NCBI RefSeq assembly: GCF_020615385.1 | Contig: NZ_JAJAVB010000035.1 | Span: 1-64,000, forward strand | Source of the DNA: Jiella soli | Lineage (GTDB): Bacteria; Pseudomonadota; Alphaproteobacteria; Rhizobiales; Rhizobiaceae | Reading direction: 5' to 3' | DNA length: 64,000 nt | In this document: one piece after another, positions 1 through 7,305 of the stretch | How the letters are laid out: each line of letters begins with the position of its first letter | How positions within the stretch are numbered: the first letter of the stretch is position 1 | Program-made: the position numbers and the translations under genes | The notes under the pieces: model-generated | What the model was told of the DNA's origin: nothing | The model's input: the letters and a program-made list of their open reading frames with translations, nothing else | The model's database searches: none

Positions 1-35
1 TGGAACTACTTCAAAGCTGCAGGCTGCGTTGCAGA

Positions 36-905
36 TTAATCGCCCGACGCTCTAGCGTGGTCCAGTGCGAAGCCGAGCGAGGCGAGCGTCTTGCCGCCGC
101 CGGTCGGAACGTTGAGGGTGAAGAGGCCCGGCGCCATTGCGGCCCGCTCGCGCACCGTCGCCAGGATTTCCGCCCGGTGGGCGGCGATGTCCGTTTCCGG
201 CGGTCCGAAGCCGGCAATCTCCTCGTCGAACCCTGCGAGGAAGACCGGCAGACGGTCCTTCAGCGCCGGCCAGTCGCGATCCTTCGTTCGTTCGCCGATC
301 GACTCGTAGTAGCGTTCGGTGGTCTTGAAGTCGGCATCGACGAGGCAGGAGAAGATCATCCTGCCGAGCATGGCGAGTTGGCGTGCGAGAGCGTCCGGCG
401 AGGTTCCCCAGGAGAAGGCGGGCAAGAGGCCTTCCGCCCTCTCCGGCACGATATCACGGTGGCCGGAGTCGAGGACGGCGAGGTCGAAGCCCGCGAGCCG
501 GCGATCGAGATTGGCGTCGTCGGAGCCCCGCGTGTCGGGAAGGCCCGCATGGTGCCCGGCGATCGCGTGGGCGATCAGCGCCGCGACCCAGCTATCGTCC
601 GCCTTGGCCGCGAGATCGAAGACCAGCTTGGCGCCGGCGGTGGAATGATCGACGCGGGACGCCGATCCGGAGAGCCGTGCCTGAAAGGCCGGGGTGTACT
701 TCCCCAAGTCGTGCAGGAGCCCGGCAACTTTCGCCGCTGCAGCGATCTCGAGCGGCGCGCCGAAGGCTTCCGCCTGCTCGGCCACACGAAAGAGATGCTT
801 AGCGAGCGGTTCCCAGTCCGACGGATCGTTCGGCTTGTTCGAGTGGGCGTAGAAGATGAGAACCTCCCAACCCCGCTTCAGCAATCTCTCATTCTGACTG
901 TGCAC
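36..905 (-). pseudogene. cas3: Truncated CRISPR-associated Cas3, HD domain and Walker A only
   Basis: Cas3 is the nuclease-helicase that degrades DNA bound by type I Cascade. The 289 codons hold an HD domain, with LLHDLGK at residues 63-69 (H65, D66), a downstream HSTAGA and an AGHHAGLPD motif, and then VPTGGGKTLA, the helicase Walker A, near residues 265-275. Reading stops about 15 residues later, at the TAA read from 36-38, so helicase motifs Ia to VI and the C-terminus are missing; a full Cas3 has about 700-900 residues. The 35 bases to the window edge do not continue the helicase in any frame I checked. The natural start may be internal, near LIFYAHSN, because many Cas3 proteins begin there. 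No other cas gene or repeat array is visible. The protein could at most keep HD nuclease activity. Confidence 0.8.
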
Positions 906-913
906 CTCTCATC

Positions 914-1024
914 CTAATTGTCGACCTGCAAGGTGTCCCGATTAAAGGTGGCTTCGAGGTTGGTATCGGCGGCTTATGCGAGAAGATCGTCGATGCCCAG
1001 CTGCGGAGCGGTGTGGATCGTCAT
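914..1024 (-). pseudogene. Small ORF behind ardC, interrupted by TAA
   Basis: An ATG twelve bases after the ardC stop, preceded by a GGGAAG-like ribosome site, opens a 16-residue peptide (MTIHTAPQLGIDDLLA) that ends at a TAA (974-976). The same frame continues for 19 more codons (AADTNLEATFNRDTLQVDN) to a TAG. The tight spacing to ardC suggests a former downstream gene of about 35 codons carrying a nonsense change. I do not recognise the family; it may equally be chance. Confidence 0.25.
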
Positions 1025-1035
1025 GGCCGCTTCCC

Positions 1036-1965
1036 TTACGCCGCTGCCTGGTGCAGCCCGGTGTCAGCCTCGCCCTCGGTGCCTTCGTCCGCCGCACTGA
1101 ACGCGTTCAGATAATCAGCGGCCTTTTGCGCATGGGCGGCAGCGGTGAAGATCGCGCGGGCATCCTGTTTCAAGACCTTCAGCCAGTGCCCGATATAAGC
1201 GGCGTGGTCGTCCCGCACCTCCGGAGTCAGGCTGAGATCGGCAGAGAGGAAGTCAGCGCCAAGCTCGGCAACCAACTCCTCGGCGGCATAGCCGGCATCG
1301 CCCCAGCGCTTGCGGCCCAAATCCCGGTCCAGCCGGTTCTTGTGCTTGGTCCAGTGGGTCGCCTCATGGGCAAGCGTGGCATAGTAGCTTTCCGCATCCC
1401 GGAACGCCTCGAAAGGCGGCATCTGGATATGGTCTGTCCCGCCGCAATAATGCGCGGAATTCCCACCATGGCGGATATCGGCGCCCGTGGCGGCAAAGAA
1501 GGCCTCGGCTTCGGCGTTGCGCTCCACCGGATCAAGCTGCGGGGCGGCGAGCTGGTAAAACCGCTCCGGCAAGTCCTCGACCTGCTCGGCATTGAAGACG
1601 GTGTAGCCCTTCATGAAAGGAATATCCCGCTCGGTCTCGGCGCCGCTGGCTTCGTCCGTCTCGGTCTTGGAAAAGGTGCTGGCATAGACCACCGGGCTGC
1701 CCTTTTCGCCTTTCCGGACATGCCCGCCCAACTCCTGCGCCTGCTTGAAGGTCATCCAGATCGGCGCCGCAAAGCCTTTGGTCACAGCCTCTGACCACAG
1801 CATGATGACGTTGATGCCGCGATAGGCCTCACCGTTCGCCCGCAAGGGCCTTGTGATACGCCCGGCGGCGTGCTCGCCGCTCCATGGCTTCAGCCACGGC
1901 CTGACGCCGCGCTCCAGATCGGCAATGATGTGATTGGTGATCTTCGAATAGATATCCTGTTTCAT
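1036..1965 (-). CDS. ArdC-family antirestriction protein
   Basis: ArdC proteins coat incoming single-stranded plasmid DNA and protect it from host restriction during conjugation. The 309 residues show both usual parts: an N-terminal ssDNA-binding ArdC domain (about 1-130, with PWLKPW near 23-28 and YRGINVIML near 48-56) and a C-terminal zinc-peptidase-like domain with HEATH at 200-204 and a following AAEELVAELGADF helix that supplies the third ligand. Length and both ends look complete. The gene is typical of conjugative plasmids and ICEs in Rhizobiales, so it marks the left part of the window as plasmid- or ICE-derived although no tra gene is visible here. The ATG at 1965 starts directly with MKQDIYSKIT, the usual beginning. 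Confidence 0.9.
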   Translation of the reverse strand: MKQDIYSKITNHIIADLERGVRPWLKPWSGEHAAGRITRPLRANGEAYRGINVIMLWSEAVTKGFAAPIWMTFKQAQELGGHVRKGEKGSPVVYASTFSKTETDEASGAETERDIPFMKGYTVFNAEQVEDLPERFYQLAAPQLDPVERNAEAEAFFAATGADIRHGGNSAHYCGGTDHIQMPPFEAFRDAESYYATLAHEATHWTKHKNRLDRDLGRKRWGDAGYAAEELVAELGADFLSADLSLTPEVRDDHAAYIGHWLKVLKQDARAIFTAAAHAQKAADYLNAFSAADEGTEGEADTGLHQAAA

Positions 1966-2462
1966 GGGGTGACGCCTTTCGCCTCAAGGGTTGATGTACC
2001 GGCGCTAGACTTCCCCCTCCGGGAGGGATCTTCCTTCGCGCCTGAACCCTTGCCCAGCGGCGAGCGACCCGAAAAACCAAAAGCAAAGAAACGCGCGCGT
2101 GCGCGCGGCCGCATTCGGGGCGTTCGATGAAATTCCGGGGATGGGTCAACGGTCTTCTCGGGAACCGTTAGGCGGGCTTGGTGCGGCTACGCGCCTTAGC
2201 CCCGCCTTACGGCGGAAGGCCGTTGACCCACAGCCGTAGGCGTCCTCGGATTTCATGTAAGCTGGAAAGAGGGGTTCCAAGCGCGTGACTACGCGCGCTC
2301 GAGCCATAAGCCGGGCTCCGTTCGGGCGGAGTCCGTCCTTTGATCTCTGCCAGCGATCGTCACCCGGATGGGCCGAAACCGCCCCTGCGGGTTCGGTGGA
2401 GGCGGCCTCCCGCCGGAATAGAGCGCGGTGCGCCAGGCGCGGGCAGCCCAATCTGAATCTTA
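1966..2462. other. Intergenic region without a gene, plasmid-like
   Basis: About 500 bases between the divergent ardC and toxin-antitoxin genes. No frame looks coding. It holds an alternating CG tract (2092-2107) and a long inverted repeat (2143-2229, listed separately). Such blocks next to ardC often carry transfer or replication signals, but no oriT or iteron family was recognised. Confidence 0.5.
2143..2229. repeat. Inverted repeat with 10-bp perfect arms
   Basis: GGGTCAACGG (2143-2152) pairs perfectly with CCGTTGACCC (2220-2229). Between them GGCGGG near 2171 can pair with CCCGCC near 2200, giving a nested cruciform. It sits between ardC and the toxin-antitoxin promoter. It could be a protein-binding or transfer site; the function is not shown. 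Confidence 0.5.
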
Positions 2463-2492
2463 TTGCGAAGAGCCCACATCTGTGGGTATAAT
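2463..2492 (+). promoter_or_regulatory. Toxin-antitoxin promoter with embedded operator
   Basis: TTGCGA (2463-2468) and a perfect TATAAT (2487-2492) are 18 bases apart. The palindrome CCCACA-TC-TGTGGG (2473-2486) fills the spacer. This is the expected layout for autorepression by the DUF1778 antitoxin. The antitoxin ATG follows 24 bases after the -10 box. Confidence 0.7.
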
Positions 2493-2516
2493 AATCAAGA
2501 GAAGGCAGGTTGTATA

Positions 2517-2807
2517 ATGGACCAAACGATGACAAACACAGCCGACAAGGGCGACATGCTCAAAGTCCGCATGGACGCGGCCACGCTGTCCATGATGGAT
2601 ACGGCGCGCGCCTATCTCAATCTGGACAAGAGCAAGTTCATCCGGGAGAGCGTTCGCGAGAAGGCGGAGTCGGTGATCGCCCAGCACCAGAAGACGCAGT
2701 TCTCGCCTGGGGACTGGGCGGCCTTCTTCGGCGCGCTTGATGCGCCGGCCGCGCCGACGCGCCGCATGACGAAGGCCGCACAGAAATTCCGCGACATCCA
2801 GGGCTAA
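2517..2807 (+). CDS. DUF1778 (TacA-like) antitoxin
   Basis: A 96-residue protein whose N-terminal half matches a DUF1778 ribbon-helix-helix antitoxin: LKVRMDAATLSMMDTARAYL forms the strand and first helix, and KSKFIRESV the second. The acidic, flexible C-terminal part (SPGDWAAFFGAL and after) is where these antitoxins wrap and block the GNAT toxin. The ATG at 2517 is chosen because a GAGAAGG site lies about 12 bases upstream and the promoter TATAAT is just before it; an in-frame start at 2463 would lie in the promoter. The toxin start codon follows one base after this stop. The protein should repress its own promoter through the spacer palindrome. Confidence 0.88.
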   Translation: MDQTMTNTADKGDMLKVRMDAATLSMMDTARAYLNLDKSKFIRESVREKAESVIAQHQKTQFSPGDWAAFFGALDAPAAPTRRMTKAAQKFRDIQG

Positions 2808-2808
2808 G

Positions 2809-3294
2809 GTGGAATTCGCCGCGCTCGATCCGAAGGGGCATGACCGCAAGAGCTTCGATTGCGGCGTGCCGGCGCTGAGCCAGTACCTCCAGCGCTATGC
2901 GAACCAGGACCTCAAGCGCAGCCTGACGCGGATCTATGTCCTCGCCGATGGCCGGACGATCATCGGCTATTACTCGATCAGCGCCCATTCGGTGCGCCGC
3001 GACAACCTGCCGGCCGACGTGCAGGCCGGTCCTTACGAAGACATCCCGTTTCTGCTGCTCGGCCGGCTTGCCGTCGATCGCCGTTTTCAGGGCCAGGGCT
3101 ATGGCGATGCACTCATCGTTCATGCCTTCCACACGACCCGCACGGCTGCGGCGCAGATCGGCATCCTCGGCATGATCGTCGAGGCCAAGGACGAGAAGGC
3201 CGCTGCCTTCTATGAGGGGTTCGGGTTTCGCCGTCTTACCAACACGCGGCACCGCCTCGTCCTGCCGATAACGGCGATGGATACGGTCCTTTGA
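2809..3294 (+). CDS. GNAT-family toxin, TacT-like acetyltransferase
   Basis: Toxins of this family use acetyl-CoA to acetylate the amino group of charged aminoacyl-tRNA and stop translation. The 161 residues show the GNAT core: GYYSISAHSV (beta-4 region), LLGRLAVDRRFQGQGYGDALI (acetyl-CoA pyrophosphate loop, R-x-x-Q-G-x-G/Y) and AAAFYEGFGFRRL, the C-terminal motif with the Tyr common to the family. The start is GTG at 2809, one base after the antitoxin TAA, so the pair is translationally coupled. Both genes look intact. Toxin-antitoxin pairs of this kind commonly stabilise plasmids and islands. Confidence 0.88.
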   Translation: MEFAALDPKGHDRKSFDCGVPALSQYLQRYANQDLKRSLTRIYVLADGRTIIGYYSISAHSVRRDNLPADVQAGPYEDIPFLLLGRLAVDRRFQGQGYGDALIVHAFHTTRTAAAQIGILGMIVEAKDEKAAAFYEGFGFRRLTNTRHRLVLPITAMDTVL

Positions 3295-3439
3295 TATTGA
3301 AGGATTTTATAGAGGCCAACTTCCAAATAGATTCCGTGTAAACTGAGATAACCATCGACATATTTACGATAATTCCGTAGTCTAGTTGCAGAATTTTTTG
3401 GCAAGACGGTATCTAAACATGTTTTTCTTAGGACTTAAC

Positions 3440-3872
3440 TTACAGGCCCTCAAACGCATCATAGAAATCTAAAGCTCGATGCGGCAGTGAGACAGAGAGC
3501 TCGTCTGTGTCAAGCACGTAGCGGCCTAACAGAAATCGCCCGTGGCGTTCGCGTATCTTGTAAAACCGAATTGGGCGGCTGCGCGCCGAGAGCGCTTTTA
3601 CTATGGCAAATTTGACGGTGTGAGAGCAGCGCATCCCAAATACGACCTCTTCCGACTCAAGCGGTGAACGTTGCGGGCCGCGCGGGCCGATAAGCCGCCA
3701 TTCTCGCTCGTATCCCCAGTCGATAGCCTTCTTCGTAACGACGGCGTCGTCTACTTTACGGCGGGCTTCCTCATCCCCATCGAGCATGGCCGATACCGCG
3801 CTAGCCGCGATCAGCCGACTGCCTCCGTAGCTAATTTTATGAAGATCGCTTTCCGCCGGCGCGGGTATTGAG
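3440..3872 (-). pseudogene. DUF2971 protein, C-terminal remnant
   Basis: About 143 codons read leftward without a start of their own. They contain HKISYGG, WGYEREWRLIG, EEVVFGMRCS and LGRYVLDTDEL, which resemble the second half of DUF2971 proteins, a family common on mobile elements with no settled function. The N-terminal half is gone. At about 3872 the reading frame joins the middle of an integrase gene in another frame, so this is a deletion or recombination junction. The 145 bases downstream (3295-3439) are clearly more AT-rich than the surroundings and hold no gene. Confidence 0.6.
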
Positions 3873-4055
3873 AAGCGAGACTGTCGGATAGGATCCAAGC
3901 GCGAGTAGCTTCTGTTTTCCGCCGTATCGATAAGACACCCGCCAGAGTTTCGAACCGGTCGGCGATACCAACAGATGAAGCCCCCCACCGTCGCTGTGTT
4001 TGAAGGGGCGGCCGGAAGGTCTGAAAGCCTTGATTTGCAGGTCGGAGAGCGGCAA
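3872..4055 (-). pseudogene. P4-type tyrosine integrase, N-terminal remnant
   Basis: An ATG at 4055 opens MPLSDLQIKAF, then SDGGGLHLLVSPTGSKLW, RVSYRYGGKQKLLALG and YPTVSL. This is the DUF4102 N-terminal domain of P4-like integrases, which binds arm-type DNA. Similarity ends after about residue 61; the frame then runs into unrelated sequence and stops at 3837. The core-binding and catalytic domains, some 330 residues, are absent, so it cannot recombine. It lies 180 bases from the 23-bp tRNA repeat at 4236 and points away from it, the usual position of an integrase next to its att site. Confidence 0.75.
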
Positions 4056-4069
4056 GCCGGCACTCGCTT

Positions 4070-4148
4070 GTTGGTATCGAAAGGCGCCGCGCTAGAGGCA
4101 ACTCGGTAGATACCAACGAATGTACCAACAAACTTTTCGGATACCAAC
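4070..4148. promoter_or_regulatory. Candidate arm-type integrase binding sites
   Basis: The 9-mer GTTGGTATC occurs at 4070-4078 and, inverted as GATACCAAC, at 4109-4117 and 4140-4148. A variant, GTACCAAC, lies at 4122-4129. All sit between the integrase remnant start and the att repeat, where P4-like integrases bind arm sites and where their promoter lies. The binding role is inferred from position and repetition. Confidence 0.5.
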
Positions 4149-4235
4149 ACCCCACGCCGGACGATGCCGGACGAACAATTCAACGTTTTCGGGGATTTTG
4201 GCTGCTGTTTGGGTCTCTGCGGACCGTATCAAACA

Positions 4236-4258
4236 GGGGAATGGTGCCCAGGAAAGGA
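4236..4258. repeat. att site, left copy of the 23-bp tRNA-Leu repeat
   Basis: These 23 bases are identical, in the same orientation, to 13914-13936, where they form the 3' end of tRNA-Leu(CAG), including CCA, plus six bases beyond. Here no tRNA body follows. This is the expected footprint of site-specific integration at a tRNA 3' end. Confidence 0.85.
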
Positions 4259-4431
4259 TTGGTCAGACCAAGGCAAAAATCCCATAAACTATTGAATTGG
4301 CTGGACCGAAATTTGGGCCGCCGTTTCGTTTGTGCCCCAGCACGTATCCCATTTTGAACCGGCCGACAACGATCTCACGAGCCGCTCGATTGCCTCGCCG
4401 ATCGCTCCTGATTGAGCGCGAAGATTCATTG

Positions 4432-5034
4432 CTACTTCTCCGCCACAAATCCTCTCGGTTTTGAGGGCTCAGGAACATCAGTTGATTGAAATTTACTTGT
4501 AATAACAGCGTGAGCCTTATCGAGCAAAGCAAGTACGTCGCTTTGGACTTCCGCATAATGTGGCTGTCCGTGCCCCCAGTATTTAACCGCCGCACTTACT
4601 ACCCATTCAGCCATATTGATAGACAATAGGTAACTCTCATAATCACCTTTCAAAGCGGCGTCTATCTTTTCCTGAAACTCCGCTCGCGATCCAATTGCTC
4701 GAGCTTGAGGGGATAATGAATTCTCTATTCCGTATTTCAGTCGTAATATCTCATAACTCGGATATGTTCTTATAAGGCTGGGATTGTCCCGAAGCTTCTT
4801 GTTAACTAGGTAGCCGAAGAGTCTGTCGTCAAAAAAGAAATATCCTGCCAGACCTGTGTTAAGAATCGCATAGAAGATGGCGATGTTGTCCGCAGTCAGC
4901 AGGCGGAACCAATCCTTAGCGTCGCCTACGGTGCCAGGGATGCCAAGAACGAATAGAATCGGCTCTCTCCCCCATAGTAGGAGAGACATAGCTGCGCCAA
5001 GAAGCAGGAATGCCGACTTCCACTTTCTACCCAT
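4432..5034 (-). CDS. Hypothetical two-TM membrane protein
   Basis: A 200-residue protein with two probable membrane helices at the N-terminus (about residues 8-32, FLLLGAAMSLLLWG to FVLGIPG, and about 48-68, NIAIFYAILNTGLAGYFFF). A soluble domain of about 130 residues follows, with charged helices (LVNKKLRDNPSLIRTY, EFQEKIDAALKGDYESYLL, VQSDVLALLDKAHAVI). I do not recognise the family. The gene stands alone near the att repeat and is AT-richer than the chromosome, which suggests recent transfer. Small membrane-anchored proteins at island edges are often defence or exclusion factors, but nothing in the sequence proves that. Confidence 0.55.
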   Translation of the reverse strand: MGRKWKSAFLLLGAAMSLLLWGREPILFVLGIPGTVGDAKDWFRLLTADNIAIFYAILNTGLAGYFFFDDRLFGYLVNKKLRDNPSLIRTYPSYEILRLKYGIENSLSPQARAIGSRAEFQEKIDAALKGDYESYLLSINMAEWVVSAAVKYWGHGQPHYAEVQSDVLALLDKAHAVITSKFQSTDVPEPSKPRGFVAEK

Positions 5035-5171
5035 GGGATGAGAATTATCGAAAGTTCGCTCTTATGTGGAGTCGTAAATCGCCCCACATGCGCGATTTTC
5101 GAATAGTCACTGTCAGCCCCAAATTGAGCCCCTGACGTTCAACAATGTTGGTGCGTGTGATCCATAAGTGG

Positions 5172-5200
5172 CGAAAAAATCTGAAGCGCCCCTCGATAGT
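5172..5200. repeat. Direct repeat, left copy (29 bp)
   Basis: The segment starting CGAAAAAATCTGAAGCGCCC recurs at 7344-7373 in the same orientation with one extra C. The two copies bracket the 321-aa gene and the MmeI-like pseudogene. They may be ends of a lost insertion sequence or recombination scars. Confidence 0.6.
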
Positions 5201-5231
5201 CCAGCTGATGTATGGGACTCAATGGAGAAAT

Positions 5232-5246
5232 GCCCCCGGTAGGGGC
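5232..5246 (-). terminator. Possible terminator after the 321-aa gene
   Basis: GCCCC (5232-5236) and GGGGC (5242-5246) form a short hairpin. On the minus strand it is followed by ATTTCT. The stem is only five pairs and the T tract is weak, but it lies about 50 bases after the stop of the minus-strand gene. Confidence 0.35.
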
Positions 5247-5294
5247 CTCACTGTCGCTAATTGAGCAACATCCGATTGGTTTCATCAAAGGGGT

Positions 5295-6260
5295 TCAACG
5301 TTGCCATGGGGTGACGCAAAGCACCCCACGCTTTGTCCGACGATCAACGAGAAAGAGGTCACCATACCAAAGTCCCCAGCCCCAGTCCGGGTCCCTTGGC
5401 ATCTTATCGCCTACGTGATGACGTATCCAATCCTCTCCCTCACTCGACTGTAATTTGAGGTCTATATCCTCTATGGCGATCGTGATCGCATCGGCGTGCC
5501 GGACATGTGCCGTTGCCGCTCCGGAGGAAGTGATGCTTGTTGGCATCGTAAATTTTCCCTGAGATGCTCCGAAGGTGTTCACGCCTTGGATCACCAACTT
5601 CGCTCCCTCAGCGGACGTCACAACGCGGGATGGCTCCTCAATACCTCTGATATGCCGGTCGTTATCAGCCATCATGTCGGACACCGCTTGCCTCACCTTC
5701 CCATCATCGAAGCTGTTGTGGTCGCCCAGCATCAGGAGCAACATATGCGTACGGCTGAAACTCGCGAACAAAAGCTCCTTGCTGCCTCCTGACCTGCCGC
5801 CTTTCTGACTTACCGGCTTCAGATGAAGATGATGCACGCCGTAGGCATTCAAAGCGCGATCTTTATCGCCCCAATTGATACCCCGCCGCTTCTGATCTCT
5901 TGGAGCAAACCCTATCTTGTCGACCCTCTCGGATAGGAAGGGCTTTAGGTTCTCACCTTCTCGGGACAAGTCGATGATTGCGTTGAGCGACGAAGCGAAT
6001 TTTGCGGGCGTCCCTCTACTCCAGAACCCTTCCCAAATCAGAGCCTCCCGTTTGCGGGGGGCGATAACCCGATCAACCCAATTCATATAGCGGCAGAGCA
6101 ATTCGTTGAACGACATCTTCGCGAGCTGCTCGCGAACAGCGTCGGTATCGGGATAGCAAGGTATCGCACTGCAGATCGAGCGCCGCATTTCCTGCAGGCT
6201 TGCGGATCGCTCAGCGATGTCATCGATTGGATGAAGGCGCTTCCAATTTTTATCGGTCAT
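5295..6260 (-). CDS. Uncharacterised 321-aa protein, candidate defence-type gene
   Basis: The protein begins MTDKNWKRLHPIDDIAERSA. A helical N-terminal part (about 1-150) includes FNELLCRYMNWVDRVIAPRKR. A central block follows with RRGINWGDKDRALNAYGVHHLHL, then KELLFASFSRTHMLLLMLGDHNSF. The conserved-looking His/Asp/Arg clusters (VHHLHL and LGDHNSF) suggest an enzyme active site, but I cannot name a family. The ATG at 6260 is preferred over an upstream in-frame start because it overlaps, as ATGA, the stop of a truncated upstream frame ending VDIDVITFDA. It should be the second gene of a former coupled pair. A broken MmeI-like gene lies directly upstream, so the setting is a restriction or defence neighbourhood. 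Confidence 0.65.
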   Translation of the reverse strand: MTDKNWKRLHPIDDIAERSASLQEMRRSICSAIPCYPDTDAVREQLAKMSFNELLCRYMNWVDRVIAPRKREALIWEGFWSRGTPAKFASSLNAIIDLSREGENLKPFLSERVDKIGFAPRDQKRRGINWGDKDRALNAYGVHHLHLKPVSQKGGRSGGSKELLFASFSRTHMLLLMLGDHNSFDDGKVRQAVSDMMADNDRHIRGIEEPSRVVTSAEGAKLVIQGVNTFGASQGKFTMPTSITSSGAATAHVRHADAITIAIEDIDLKLQSSEGEDWIRHHVGDKMPRDPDWGWGLWYGDLFLVDRRTKRGVLCVTPWQR

Positions 6261-6310
6261 GCATCGAACGTTATAACGTCGATGTCGACGATGGCACCGT
6301 CCACAAACGT
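6257..6310 (-). pseudogene. C-terminal tail of a lost coupled gene
   Basis: A frame ending TFVDGAIVDIDVITFDA and then TGA overlaps the ATG of the 321-aa gene by four bases (ATGA, 6257-6260). Such overlap is typical of translationally coupled partners. Upstream, near 6310, the sequence switches to the MmeI-like gene in a different frame. It is therefore read as the last 17 codons of a deleted partner gene. A chance open frame is possible. Confidence 0.4.
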
Positions 6311-7241
6311 AAGATTTTGTCGCGGTCGGTATAATGCGCCCCGAGCTGGCTGCGCTTGTCGGGATCAATGCCGCGCTCAAAGAGGGTCCCGAGGATGGAC
6401 GGGTCAATATCCCCAATACTGGACCGCCGCCCGGTGGACGATCTTCAGCCCATCCTTCGTTATCGTGAACACGAGGTCGTCATTGAACAGGCCGCCGTTG
6501 AACCAGGCGACCTTCTCGAAGTCTACGCGACCGCCGTCCTTCAACGCAACGAACAGCGAGCGGGCGAAATCCTCGAACTCCTTCGGCTCCTCAAGGGCTC
6601 GCTCAATCATGCGCGTGAAGAGGTTGCCCGAGAGAAGCTTCACGTCCTCGGCGAACATGCAGAACACGAGCCGGTTGATGAAATGGGCGACCTCTTCAGC
6701 CGTGTGGCCCCTGGAGCGCAGCGAGCGGGCCAACTCGGCGAATTCCCCGGCGACTTCCTCAGTGAGTTCCTGCCGGGTCTTCCTTGGCCGGAGGAGGTCC
6801 GGATCGGTGAAGGCGTCCTTTAGCCATTGCCGCTTCTCGGGGTCCTCAAGGTCGGCAATTGCGACTTCGTAGACCGTGGAGACGGAGTTGGTCCAGTTGG
6901 TGTGGATGCGGATCGTGGTGCCGATGTCGGACACGATGAGGAGGGGCGGATTGTCGAGGGCGACGGCATAGCGCTGGAGCTGAGCGAACGCCGTGTCGAG
7001 GTTGGCGTGGGTCCCTTTATATCCCATCCGAAGTGCCCGCGCTTAAACACGTCGGCGAAGCCGTGTCCCCCCGTCGTCTTGGTCGCCCCGAACTCGAAAG
7101 CGTAGTCGTTCCCCTCAGGGTCCGCTTCGGTGGGTGTCAGTTCACCAAGGAGCCGGCAGAGGTCATTGAAGTGCGATTGTGCTGCCGAGCGCTCCTTCAA
7201 TTTGGAGTTCGACCATCTCGTAATGAACTCGTGGGGGGCAT
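6311..7241 (-). pseudogene. MmeI-like type IIL restriction-methyltransferase, broken N-terminal part
   Basis: MmeI-type enzymes carry a PD-(D/E)xK nuclease and an N6-adenine methyltransferase in one chain of about 900 residues. Recognisable stretches in order are FITRWSNSKLKERSAAQSHF, RLLGELTPTEADP, TTGGHGFADVFKRGHFGW, YKGTHANLDTAFAQLQRYAV, FINRLVFCMFAEDVKLL, WFNGGLFND and DPSILGTLFERGIDPDKRSQ, then GAHYTDRDKI. At least three frame breaks are visible: in the C run after the ATG at 7241, at about 7020 between W and YKG, and at about 6413 before DIDPS. Everything after HYTDRDKI, including all methyltransferase motifs, is missing. The gene cannot make a working enzyme. Confidence 0.8.
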
Positions 7242-7305
7242 GCGTACCGTGATTTCCTGATGCCTGCCGCGCAGTCTCGCGATTGACGTGTGGAAGGCAA
7301 GCCAA

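Noticed and set aside
36-1000. A CRISPR array near the cas3 remnant
   Set aside because: No regularly spaced direct repeats are seen in the first kilobases; only the truncated cas3 is present.
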